NCBI GenBank assembly: GCA_030631915.1
Contig: DAOVKF010000029.1
Location: 1-13,451, forward strand
From: Candidatus Omnitrophota bacterium
GTDB taxonomy: Bacteria > Omnitrophota > Gorgyraeia > Tantalellales > Tantalellaceae
Reading direction: 5' to 3'
Length of the DNA: 13,451 nt
Made by a program: the position numbers and the translations under genes. The notes below the pieces were generated by a model, which made no database searches, was not told the origin of the DNA, and worked only from the letters and a program-made list of their open reading frames with translations. This document shows positions 1-12,000 of the stretch, piece by piece. The number at the start of each line of letters is the position of its first letter. Position 1 is the stretch's first letter.

Positions 1-93
1 GGCGCGCACACGCTGGAATGGCGGTATATCGAGACCAACGGAGTTCCGGGTGACGTATCAGCAGGCGCGTGGATAGATAACGTTGAGATCAAA
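1..93 (+). repeat. Module D, C-terminal tail (D0)
   Basis: The window opens inside a module matching the end of D1 at 3817-3909. Both read GAHTLEWRY, then a GVPGDVSAG loop, then WIDN(V/I)EIKG. Base 1 lines up with base 3817, an offset of 3,816 bases. This shows that the C-D insertion seen further on exists in at least one earlier copy, most of which lies upstream of the window. Confidence 0.85.
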
Positions 94-3000
94 GGCAGAC
101 GCGCCGGCGCGTGGATACGCGTGGCGGATAAAATCCCGGCCGGTACGTACGTGTTCAAATGGGAATACGCGAAAGACGCCGGAGGTTCTGCCGGCGAAGA
201 CACCGCGTGGCTGGACGGTTTTGAGGCCTGTGATCGCACGGTGGAGGCCTATAGTTTTGACGATTTTACCGGCGGCGTATCGCTTGAAAAAGAAGAGGAG
301 ACCGGGCTGACAGGCGGCTGGTACAGGGACAGGACACAGCGCCTGGATTCAGCGTATGACGGGAGCGCGCGTTCCACTGCTTATAATAACGAAAATATCG
401 GCATTGACGGCCACAGGTCAATGACAAAGACCGTAACCATTCCAGAAGGCATGGCCGGGAAGATAAAATTCGACTGGATGATCAACGCGTATACCAGCAG
501 TTACCTGCGTTTCATCGTGAACGGGATGGAACAGGACAGGTTACGTTCCCCCTATTACGCCGTGCCCGCGGGATGGGAGACAAAGGAATACGTCCTCCCG
601 GCGGGCACTTATGAGCTCAAATGGGATTATTATCAAAACAGCAGCACTTACGGCAGTAGTTACGGAACAAACACCGGGTACGTGGACAACATAGAGATCA
701 CGATCCCGGAACCTGCTGAAAGTCTCTGCGAACTCAATGACTTTTCCGGGGTCCTGATAGGCGGTGAATTCACGGACGTCTCAGGCCTTGAACTGGGCGG
801 CGCGCCGATCCTGACCCTGGCAAAACTTGAGGATTTTATCAGCCAGGAGCGCGCCGGCGAAGACCGCTTCCTCACCGGCGGAGACGCGTCCTTTATCGCG
901 TTCTCGGATTCCGGATTTTTGTTCAAGGACGGGGACACCGTGCTCGCGCTGCAGACCGGGAATATCTCCGACAGCCAGACGAGTTTCGTTGAAAAGACAG
1001 TAGCCGTTGACTCTGAGACCGCCCTGAGCTTCTGGTGGAAAGTATCCTCTGAGGAAGGCAGCGACTATTTCCGGTTCTACGTCAATGGCGAAGAAGCCGC
1101 TGCCATATCCGGGAAGCGGGACTGGACAAAGTGGGCAGGCGTCTTCACCCAAGGCGTGTATACACTCAGGTGGGAATACTCCAAAGACAGTAACGGGGTA
1201 TCAGAAGGCGCTGACGCCGCGTGGCTGGATGGGTTTGAATACACGGAAAGCGACATGGTAAAAGAACTCTATGATTTTAATGATTTTACAGGCGGAGTAT
1301 CGCTTCAGAAAGAAGAGGAGACAGGCCTCTCCGGCGACTGGCGCAGGTGCCCGGACCTGTCGCCTGATTCCGGATATGATGCCTGTGCCCGGTCCACCGC
1401 TTATGACAACCAGAATATAGGCACTGACGGCCACAGGTACATGAGAAAGACCGTGACAGTCCCGGAAGGGATTCTGACACGGCTGAAATTCGACTGGAAG
1501 ATCGACGCTTATGCTTACAGTTGCCTGAGGTTCTTTGTAGACGGGATCCTGCAGAACGAGATCAAAGGAGACCAGGACTGGGCCGCAAAAGAGTATATCC
1601 TGCCTGCCGGCACTTATGAGCTCAAATGGGATTATTATCAGAAGTCCAATTATTATTATTACGGCACGAATACCGGATACGTGGACAATATCCGGATCAG
1701 TTCCGAGTCGGCCGGCCCCCCGCTTTTTGAGCCGGAAGACCTCACGGATATCCTGATAAACGGGCAAGCGACCTGTTTCGCGGATTTCAGCCAGGCGAAC
1801 TCTGTTTCCACAGTATCCGGGCTTGAGGATATTATAAAAGACAGCTATCTCAAGGAAGACGGGTTCCGCACAGGCGGCGACGCCCCGTTCTATGCCTTTT
1901 CTGATACAGGGTTCAAATATAAGGATCTGGACACCTTTTTGGCTCTGTCCTCAGGGGGCATCGCGGACAGCCAGTCAAGCGTTGTGGAGAAATGCCTTTC
2001 TTTTGACGGGGACACGACCGTGAGTTTCTGGTGGAAAGTATCGTCGGAACAGGACAAAGACTTTTTCCGTTTTTACGCCAATAACATGGAGCTTGCCGCC
2101 ATATCCGGGGACAGGGACTGGGCCGAGTGGACGGGCACGTTCTCGCCCGGCATTTACAGGTTCAGATGGGAATACGCGAAAGATCCCGAAGGTTTTGCAG
2201 GTGAAGATACCGCGTGGCTGGACCTGACCGGGTTCAACTGTACTTCTGTTATCAAGGAATCTTATGATTTCAATGATTTCATGGGCGGCATAGGGCTTAA
2301 TAAAGAAAAAGCCGCGGGCCTTACCGGCGGCTGGTTCAGGGACAGGACACACCATCTTGGTTCGGAATATAACGGTTACGCCCGGTCCACCGCTTATGAT
2401 GATGAAAATATCGGGTCCGGCTGCCACCGGTACATGAGGAAGACCGTGACCGTTGCCAGAGACATGACAGCAACCTTTAAATTCGACTGGAAGATAAACG
2501 CTTATTCGTCCAGTTACCTGAGGTTTTACGTGGATGGTGTCCTGATGGATGAGATAAAAGGATCACAGACCTGGCAGACAAAAGAATATACGTTACACGG
2601 GGGGACCCATGAACTTAAATGGGATTACTGGCAGTACGCCAACACTAATACACAGGGCACGAATACCGGGTATGTGGACAATATGGAACTGGCTGTTCCG
2701 GAACATGCGGATGGCCTTTGCGCGCCCGCTGATTTTCCCGGGATCATGCTGGACGGCGCTTTTACCACGCTTTCAGCGCTCCGGGTCGGCGAACAGCCTG
2801 TCCTGGCCTGGTCGGACGTCGAAGCGTACATAATAGAGAGATGTTATCCCGGAGGCGAGCGACAAGGCTTTTTGACCGGAGGGGACGCGCCATTCTTCGT
2901 CCGGGTGGATGACGATCTTGAGTACAGGGACGATAACACCTTCATGGCCCTTCAGACCGGGGAGATATCTGACAGCCAGACGAGTTTCGCGGAAAAGACC

Positions 3001-6000
3001 ATAAGCATGGACGGGCCGGCTTCCCTGAGTTTCCGGTGCAGGGTGTCGTCCGAAGAGGACCATGATTTCTTCAGGTTTTATGAGGACGGTGAGCTTAAAA
3101 CCGAGATGTCCGGTGAGAACGTGGTCCGGGAGATCGAATCGTTCGATAACGGTACCCTGGGGAGCCTTGAATATACCCCGTCCCCTGCCGGGGCTCTGCG
3201 GGACGGTTTTTCCACCTCCGGTAACGCCTCATGGTATATCGATAACGGCGCTGCCATGTCCGGGAACATCGGCGATAATCAGAGCACATCGCTCAAAAAG
3301 ACGGTCATCGCAGAGGATGGAGCGGTGATAGAATTCGACTGGATCACGTCTTCGCAGACCAATTACGATCTTCTGCGTTTTTATATCGACGGGGCGGAAC
3401 AGGCCGGCATCTCAGGGTATGACAAGAGCGACTGGGAGCATAAGTCATACGCGCTGTCGGCCGGCACCCATGAACTGGAATGGCGGTATACCAAGAATAG
3501 CGGCACGACTTACGGCCGGGACTGCGGATGGGTGGACAATATAGTCCTGCCGGAGGGGACCATTGATTTTGAAGAAGACCTGTCCAAATGGCAGCAGGAG
3601 AACGGCGCGGCATGGGCAAGGTCCAACGAGTACGGGGACGTTGAAGAAAGCCTTTACAGGGAAGTCGCTTTCGCGCAACCCGGCACAGTAAAGTTCGCAT
3701 GCGGCCTGGACGCCGGAGACGAGCCTGTTCAGCAGGAGATACGGTTCTACATAGACGGCGCGCTTCAGGGCAGTTATACTTCCGCGTCGGATAATAATGT
3801 ATACGTTGTGCCAACAGGCGCGCATACCCTGGAATGGCGGTACGCTGAAACAGGCGGCGTGCCCGGCGACGTATCAGCCGGCGGGTGGATAGATAACATT
3901 GAGATCAAGGGCAAACGCGCCGGCGCGTGGGTGCCTGTTGAGGATACACTTTCAGCCGGGACACATGTCCTCAGGTGGGAATACTCCAAAGACGGTAACG
4001 GCGTGTCAGAAGGAGAAGACGCGGCGTGGCTGGAAGGGTTTGAATACGCGAGCGACGTAACAGGGGTTTCTTATGATTTTAACGACGTCTCCGGCGGTAA
4101 TAACCTCCAGTCGGAAGCGGCCGCGGGCCTTATTGGCACCTGGTACAGGGACACGTCAGAGCCGGATAACTGCTGCGCCCGTTCCACCGCTTATGACAAC
4201 CAGAATATCGGCGCTGACGGCCACAGGTCAATGACAAAGACCGTGACCATCCCGGACGGCGCGACCGGAAAACTCAAATTCGACTGGATGGTGGACGCGT
4301 GGGCCGGCAGCAGTTCGACACAATACAACAGTTCCCTCAGTTTCCATATAAACGGCCGGAAGAAAGACACTGTATATTCTTTTGGCAGATACGCGCCAAG
4401 CCCGTGGGAAACAAAGGAATACGCGCTCACGCCAGGGACATATGAGCTTAAATGGGATTATTGTCAGTACGCCAGTTATTGTTACAGCAGCAGCTATGGC
4501 ACAAACACCGGGTACGTGGATAATATAGAAGTGATGGTCAATGACCCTGAACAGAACCCCTATGAGCTTGGTGATTTCCCGGAGGTCATGCTTAACGGGA
4601 TATCCACCACCATATCCGCGGTCCGGCTTGACGCCCCGTCGGAACCGCCGTTCTTTATCCAGACAGACGCGAATTTCGGGTATAAAGATGCAGATACCCT
4701 GTTCGCTTTTCAGTCAGGACAGGTTTCCGACAACCAGATAAGTTTCATTGAAAAGACCGTGACGTTCGAGGAAGACACGACCCTGAGTTTCTGGTGGAAG
4801 GTCTCGTCTGAACAGGACCATGATTTCTTCCGGTTTTACGTTGTTGACGAAAATATCCCTTACATGTCTTCGGAACCTGACCGGACCGAGCTTGCCGCTA
4901 TTTCCGGGGAGAAGGACTGGACACAGGTGACTGAGAGCTTTTCCGCGGGCACGTATACCTTCAGGTGGGAATATTCCAGGGATTCCGCGGGTTCAGCCGG
5001 TCAGGACGCCGCGTGGCTGGAAGACGCGCGGTATCAATATCTTTACTGGGAAGAAGGCAGGGATCTCTTCGGTCTCGATGATATTTTCACCGGGATCATA
5101 CTGGACGAAGAACCCGCCGCCGTATCAGACCTTGAGCTTGAGGCCGGCCGGCCTGTCTCGGATCTATCCGGGCTTGAGGAATTTATAAGCACGAGACGCG
5201 TAATGGAGAACGGTTTTCTGAACAGCGGGGATTCGCCGTTCTTTATCCGTGCTGACGCGGATTTCAGGTACAAAGATAAGGATACCTTTTTCGCGTTCCA
5301 GTCCGGCGCCCTTTCCGACAACCAGTCAAGCTTCATGGAAAAGACCCTGACATTTGAGCAAGACACAGACCTGAGCTTCTGGTGGAAGGTCTCCTCTGAA
5401 CCGGACAGCGACTATTTCCGGTTCTATGTCAATGATGAGGAAGCTGTTGCCGCGTCCGGCGAAGAGGACTGGACAAAGTGGACAGGCGTTTTCACTTCAG
5501 GCACGTATACCCTCAGGTGGGAATATTCCAAGGATTCCGCAGGTTCGGACGGCGAAGACGCAGCGTTCCTGGAAGGGTTTGAATACACCACGGCCGCCAC
5601 AGTGGAAGGATCATATGATTTTGACGGCATGGCGTACAGCGGTATCATTGAAACCCAAAAAACGGATACCGGTTTTTCCGGCGGCTGGTACAGGGACACG
5701 GCACAACCAGATAACGGTTATCTGCGTTCCACCGCGCATGATGACGAAAATATCGGCAATTACGGCCACAGGTACGTGCGGAAGACCGTGACCATTGATG
5801 AGGGCACGACCGGGAAGGTCAAATTCGACTGGAAGATAAACGCGTATAATTACAGTTACCTGCGTTTTTACATAGACGGATGGAACCAGGCCCAGATCAA
5901 GGGGGTACAGGACTGGCACACAAAGGAATATATCCTGCTACCGGGCACGTATGAGCTCAAGTGGGATTATTGTCAGTACTACAACTATTCCAGCTATGGC

Positions 6001-9000
6001 ACGAATACCGGGTATGTGGACAATGTTATTATAAGCGAACAGCCCAAGACGTATGAACTGTGTGAGATCGCGGATTTCGCTGATATCGCCATTAACAGCG
6101 TGCCGGCCGCGGATCTTAAGCTTGGAGACGGCCGGACCGTGACCACCCTGGTCCTGCTGGAGGAGTATCTGAGGGATAAACGCCTTGAGGAACAAGGGTT
6201 CCGGACTTTTGGTGATTCCCCGTTCTTTGCCCAGACCGGCACAAGATGTTTTCATGCCGGCGAACCCGCGCTCTTCACCCTGCAGGCCGGAGACATCGGT
6301 GACGGCCAGATAAGCGTTATCGAGAAAACCGTGAGGTTCGATAGTCCGGGGACCATTGATTTCCGGTGGAAGGTCTCGTCTGAAAAAGACCATGATTATT
6401 TCCGTTTTTACGTCAATGACACCCTTGCCGGTGAGGTGTCCGGCGAAGAGGACTGGACACAGTGGACCGGCGCGTATTCATCCGGCGTATACAGACTCAG
6501 GTGGGAATATTCAAAAGACGCCGCAGACGTGCTGTCTGTCGGGGAAGATACCGCGTGGATAGATGGTTTCAGATGCGTCATGCCGGAGGAGGAGTTTTAT
6601 GACTTTAATGACTGCACGGGTTCCCCGACACCCGCGGACCAGGGTTTTACCGGAAGCTGGTACCTGGAGAAACGCCTGTATGACCCCGGGAACACGGGTC
6701 TGATGCGTTCCACCGCTTATAACAACCAGAATTTTGGCAGCTCCACGCACAGGTACATGACAAAGACCGTGACCGTGCCTGAAGGAACGTCCGGCACAAT
6801 CGAATTTGACTGGAGGATCAACGCGTATTACGGCTCCGCGGCCTACCGCAACTATCTCAGGTTGTATGTAGACGACAATTTTAGGGATGAGATCTACAGT
6901 TACCCGAGCGGCCAGGATACCGGGTGGCAGACAGTGAAACAGGTGCTCGGGCCGGGCACCCATGAGATAAAATGGGACTACTATTATTATAGCGGCTATA
7001 ATTACGGAACGAACACCGGTTACGTGGATAACGTGCGCGTCACTCTTGACAGCATGGAAAACGGCCTGTTTGACCTTGACGATTTCACGGCGAGGACCAT
7101 TGCCGGCGAAGAGGCCACGTCCTGGGACGTTTCAAATCTGTCCGGGCTTTATGATCCCTGGGCCGACCGGCATTACAGGACCGGAGGGGACTCATCCTTC
7201 TTCGCCCAGCCGGAAGTCACCGGAGACTATACCGGCGCCAGCAAAGGGTCAGCGATGCGGGCCGGCGCCATAGGCCACGGTGAGAAGAGCGTAATAGAGA
7301 AGACCGTGACACTGGCTGAAGGGGCAATCAGTTTCTGGTGGAAGGTGTCTTCAGAACCGGACCAGGATTTTTTCCGCTTTTACGTGAACGGCGCAGAGGA
7401 AGCGGCCATATCCGGCGAACAGGACTGGACACAGTGGACAGGCGCGTATCCTTCAGGCGAATACGTCCTGAGGTGGGAATACTCCAAAGACGCTGATGAC
7501 GTGCTGCCTGTCGGATCAGATACCGCGTGGCTGGACGATCTTGAGTACAGTAAGGCGACAAAAGAGTCTTATGATTTTGAATCCGCGTCAGCCGGGGACG
7601 GCTCATTTTGGCCCCTGGCCATGACCGGTCTTGGCGGAAGCTGGCGCGCGAAAGAGGTGTCCGCGGCAAACGCGTGCGCGATATCTTCCCGGTATGATCA
7701 GGAAAATATCGGCAGTTACGACCACAGGCGCATGACAAAGACAGTGACCGTGCCCGAAGGCACGGAAGCGATACTGAAATTCGACTGGGATGTCAACGCG
7801 TATTTTCATTCATATCTGGCTTTCTTCATTGACAGCGTGGAGCGGAACAGGATCAACGGTGTTATAGGAGGGAGGGGATGGGAGACAAAGGAATACGTCC
7901 TGTCAGCCGGGACACATGAACTGGAATGGGATTATTATCAGTACGCCACTGTCTATAACTATGGCACGAACTCAGGCTATGTGGACAACATATCGGTCAG
8001 TTACACGGAAACCATAACAGACACTTTCGAACCCGGTGAATTCCCCGCGGCTGTGCTGACAGGGCCGTTGGCCTATCCCGCGGCACAAGACCTGCGGTTG
8101 AGCGCTCCGGCCGGGGACCGGGACATCTTTAAACTTGAACCGTTTGACATCCAGCCCGCTCAGGTCTCGACCGTGCCCGAACTCGAGGAGTTTATAAGGA
8201 CGAGACGCCTTGCGGAACGCGAATTTTATACCGGCGGGGACGCGCCGTTCTTCATGCGCGCGGAGGATGGTTTCACTTATAAAGACATGGATACCTTTTT
8301 CGCGCTTCAGGCAGGGGCAGTCTCCAATAACGAAATGAGTTTCATGGAAAAGACAATGATGTTCGAGGAGCCGGCGGGCTTAAGTTTCTGGTGGAAGGTA
8401 TCGTCCGAGGAAAACAGCGACTATTTCCGCTTCTACGTCAATGGCGAAGGATCTGTTGCCGCGTCCGGCGAGCATGACTGGACAGAGTGGACAGGCGTTT
8501 TTACCCCGGGCCTGTACACCTTCAGGTGGGAATACGCGAAGGATGCTGGAGGTTCCGCCGGGAAAGATACCGCGTGGGTAGAAGGGTTTGAATACACGGA
8601 CGAAGAGATAGATATCTCTTATGATTTTGACAATGGCATGGAGCTTTCCGGGAACTGGTACGCGTCAGGTGGCCTGGCCCGTTCCACCTTATATGACAAA
8701 CAGAGTCTCGGCATTAACGCCCACAGGTACATGACCACGAATTTAACTGTCCCGGAAGGGCAGGAAGCGTCCCTCAGTTTTGACTGGAGGATCAACGCGT
8801 ACACATATAGTTATCTTGCTTTCCTTGTGAACGGTGCGCTGCAGGATAAAAGAAAAGAATACTTTGACTGGGAAACCATGCAATATACATTGCCTGCCGG
8901 CGATTATGAGCTCAAGTGGGATTATCATCAGTATAGTTCGACTTATAACAACGGCACGAACACCGGGTACGTGGACAATGTCCTGATAAACTGCCGGCCC

Positions 9001-12000
9001 GTGAAAGACGATCTCTTTGACATGGACGACCTGGCGGGTTTTACGCGGGTCCTGACCAACGGCGAGGCAACTACTTCTTTCGCGGATCTCTGCTGGTCAA
9101 ACCGCATTTTGACCGTGTCTGATCTCAACGGGTTCCTGAGGAACAGGCGCGCTGAGGAAGGGGAGGAAGCATTCCGTACCACTGGTGACGCTCCGTTCTT
9201 TGCCCAGGCGAATACCAGGTGCTGGGATGCCGAAGAAGTCAACCTTTTCGCCCTGCAGTCAGGGGATATCACCAGCGGCCAGACGAGTGTCATTGAAAAG
9301 ACCATTAAACTGGACCATGCCGGGACAATAAGTTTCTGGTGGAAGGTCTCGTCCGAACAGGGCCACGATCTCTTCCGTTTTTATGTCAATGATATTCTTG
9401 CGGGCGAAATATCGGGTGAAAGAGACTGGACTGAATGGACGAGCGCGTATTCATCCGGCGTATACAGGCTCAGATGGGAATACGTAAAAGACGCCGATGA
9501 CGTGCTGCCTGTGGGCGAAGATACCGCGTGGCTGGACAACTTCAAATGTGTTACCACAACGGATCTTTACGACTTTGACGACCTGTCCGGCGGCGATTCG
9601 CTGGAGAAAGAGGAGGCCTCGGGGCTTGCCGGAGACTGGTTCAGGCTCAAGGATTACTCCGGCGGATGTAACGGCGCGGCGCGTTCCACTGCTTATGATA
9701 GCGAAAATATAGGCACTGACGGACACAGGTACATCACAAAGACGATAACCGTTTCGGAGGGGACCCAGGCAACGGTCAGTTTTGACTGGGGAATAAACGC
9801 GTTTTATTCAAGCCCGACTTATTGCAGTTACCTTCGTTTCCTCGTGGACGGGACAGAGAAGGCCAAGATATTCTCTCCCTCCTCAGGCGTTGATACCGGC
9901 TGGCAGACGCGGGAATTTGTCCTGTCAGCGGGCACCCATGAACTCAAATGGGATTATTATCAGTACAGCGGCTATTATCAGTATTATTACAGCGCGAACA
10001 CCGGGTATGTGGACAATATCCACGTTGTCGGCGTATCCGATGAACACGCGCTTTTTGACATACACGATTTCACGGAAGCCGTGATAAGCGGGGAAGCGGC
10101 CACCCTGTCCTCGTTCTTCAAGTATCCTCCGGGCAGGGACGGTATCTACACGTCCATGGACTTTGACGGCAGGACTTACATTGACCTGGGCGCGGACACG
10201 GGTGACGGAGTGCGAAGCATCTCGTTATGGTTCAAACCGGATGAGCGCATGGACTCTTCGCTCATGGACGCGGAAACGCTGGTATGGAGGAACTCCGGAA
10301 CCGGGGCCGGCGAGTTTGGCCTGTATTTCAGCCCGGCTGACGGCCCGCGTCCGGGCGCGCTGTGTTTTGCGAGACAGGAAGGCGATATTGAACACGTCAT
10401 CTATTCCGATAATAACGCGTGGGGCCGCGGCATATGGCATCACGTCGCGGCGACCATTGATCCGGCCTCGGGCATGACGATGTATATCGACGGCGTCCTT
10501 CAGCAGGATACGGACGCTTCGACCGGTCCCACGGACACGAGTGACGAGGTGACGGCCATAGGCAGGCGCGGTAACGAGTCCGGCGGGTATTTCACCGGCG
10601 CTCTCGCCGAAACGGCACTTTTTGACACAGGACTCTCGCCGGAGGATGTCCTGTCGATCATGGGCACCGGTCTGACAGGAGATGAAGACGGCCTGTCCGC
10701 TTACTATTCGCTGGATTGCAGGACAAACTCTTACATGGAACTTGACGGCGTAGACGACACTGTCACAGGTCTTGGGACCACTTATGAAGGCACAATAGAA
10801 GGCTGGATATATTTAAAGTCAGCTCCGTCAGGTACATCTGTAGCATTTTTCAATTTCGGGGATGCCGGGACAAATACACGGTTTTACCTTCAGTGTAGAC
10901 CTGATCGTGAATTGCAAACCGCTTTTGACCATACATGGACACGTACCGGATATTATATCCCTCTTGATGAGTGGGTCCATATCGCTGTCACTAAAGAGGA
11001 CGGTGCCGGTAAAGTGTACATAAACGGGGATCTTCACTCTACAAGCAATTATACCGTCGAAGGTGACGTAACAGGTCCTGGGAACGGCAGAATAGGTGGA
11101 GACTCGAGCGCCGGTTATATCCACGCAGGGATCGACGAAGTGGCTGTCTGGGACAGGGTCCTGTCAGCGGAAGAAGTCCGGACGCGTCCGAATGCCAGAT
11201 TGACCGGGTATGAGGCAGGCCTGGTCTCTTATTATCCCTTTGATAACGGCATGGCGGAAGACAATGCCGCGGGTAATAACAACGGCACCATGAACGGAGC
11301 CTTGCCAATAGACGAACGCATTATGCCTGACGCGTCCGGTAACGATAATGACGGCGCGGTGAACGGCGCTTCTTTTGCCGGCGGCATGGGTTATCCCGTG
11401 CCCGTGACAATAGCGGCATGGATAAGGCCGGACGCCATAGGCGCCGAACAGTTCATCGCGGATGAAAGCGGTTCCGCGGAATACGGAGGCGGCCTGTCGC
11501 TCAGCGTGACAGATGCCGGCACGGTCCGGTTCTGGAGCCAGGATTCGGGCTTCGCTGTCGAGTCGAGTGAGGTTCTTATCGCCGGCGAGGAATATTTCAT
11601 AGCAGGCGTGTTTGACGGCAGTCTGAACAGGATATACGTTAACGGCGCGTCTGACGGCACAGCGGACGCTCTCGGCCAGAGGATCAGGGCGGCCGGAGAC
11701 TTGCGCGTAGGCCATTCCGAACTCCTGGACGGTTATTTTACCGGCGCCATTGACCAGGTGGCGGTTTACGACAGCGCCCTGTCCGAGGCCGGGATACAGT
11801 CGCTCATTGACACTCAACTGACCGGCGCGGAAGAGGGCCTGGTCGTCCATTACTCGGGCGGCGGCGCATCTTCCGGCACCGGTCCAGGTACAGGAACCGT
11901 TATTTCCCGGACATACATGGAATTCGACGGCAAAGACGATTACGTTGATATAGGCCGGTACAGCCAGCCCGGAATGGGCATGAAGTTCGACGGTGTGGAC

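Larger units (their letters stand above)
5065..10155 (+). repeat. Higher-order repeat: three A-B pairs, ~3.0 kb period (copy 2 truncated)
   Basis: Copy 1 is A5-B5-A6-B6-A7-B7 (5065-8004). Copy 2 is A8-B8-A9-B9-A10 (8020-10155, cut by the LamG region). Module starts are offset by about 3.0 kb: B5/B8 by 3,006, B6/B9 by 2,970 and A7/A10 by 2,985 bases. Private features fall at matching places: FMEKT in A5/A8, TRC and VNDxLAGE in A6/A9, SGxDTGWQT in B6/B9, and the shared LFDxxDFT start of A7/A10. This pattern needs block duplication, not one-by-one module duplication. Confidence 0.72.

Noticed and set aside
1201..1767. Antisense open frame of 188 codons, with similar antisense peptides at 1975-2427, 5611-5919, 6511-6963, 7603-7809 and 9451-9726
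   Set aside because: The recurring peptide (HVPVAVxAYIxVVISGG-like) is only the reverse reading of the conserved B module DNA. It has no independent ribosome site or domain, and the + frame explains every copy.
2990..3060. Frameshift or assembly error at the altered FRCRVSSE motif of A3
   Set aside because: Reading continues in frame on both sides with normal A motifs, so substitutions explain it.
3118..3909. Insertion sequence or other mobile element as the source of the C-D insert
   Set aside because: It codes in frame for modules related to A and B. I see no transposase, terminal inverted repeat or target duplication.
10163..10477. Sense open frame of 104 codons in another frame
   Set aside because: It overlaps LamG 1 in the continuous frame. 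Its translation is Arg/Thr/Ala-rich with no motif.
11164..11850. Antisense open frame of 228 codons
   Set aside because: It lies wholly opposite LamG 2-3, whose sense translation is clearly domain-like. GC-rich codons make stops rare on the other strand.
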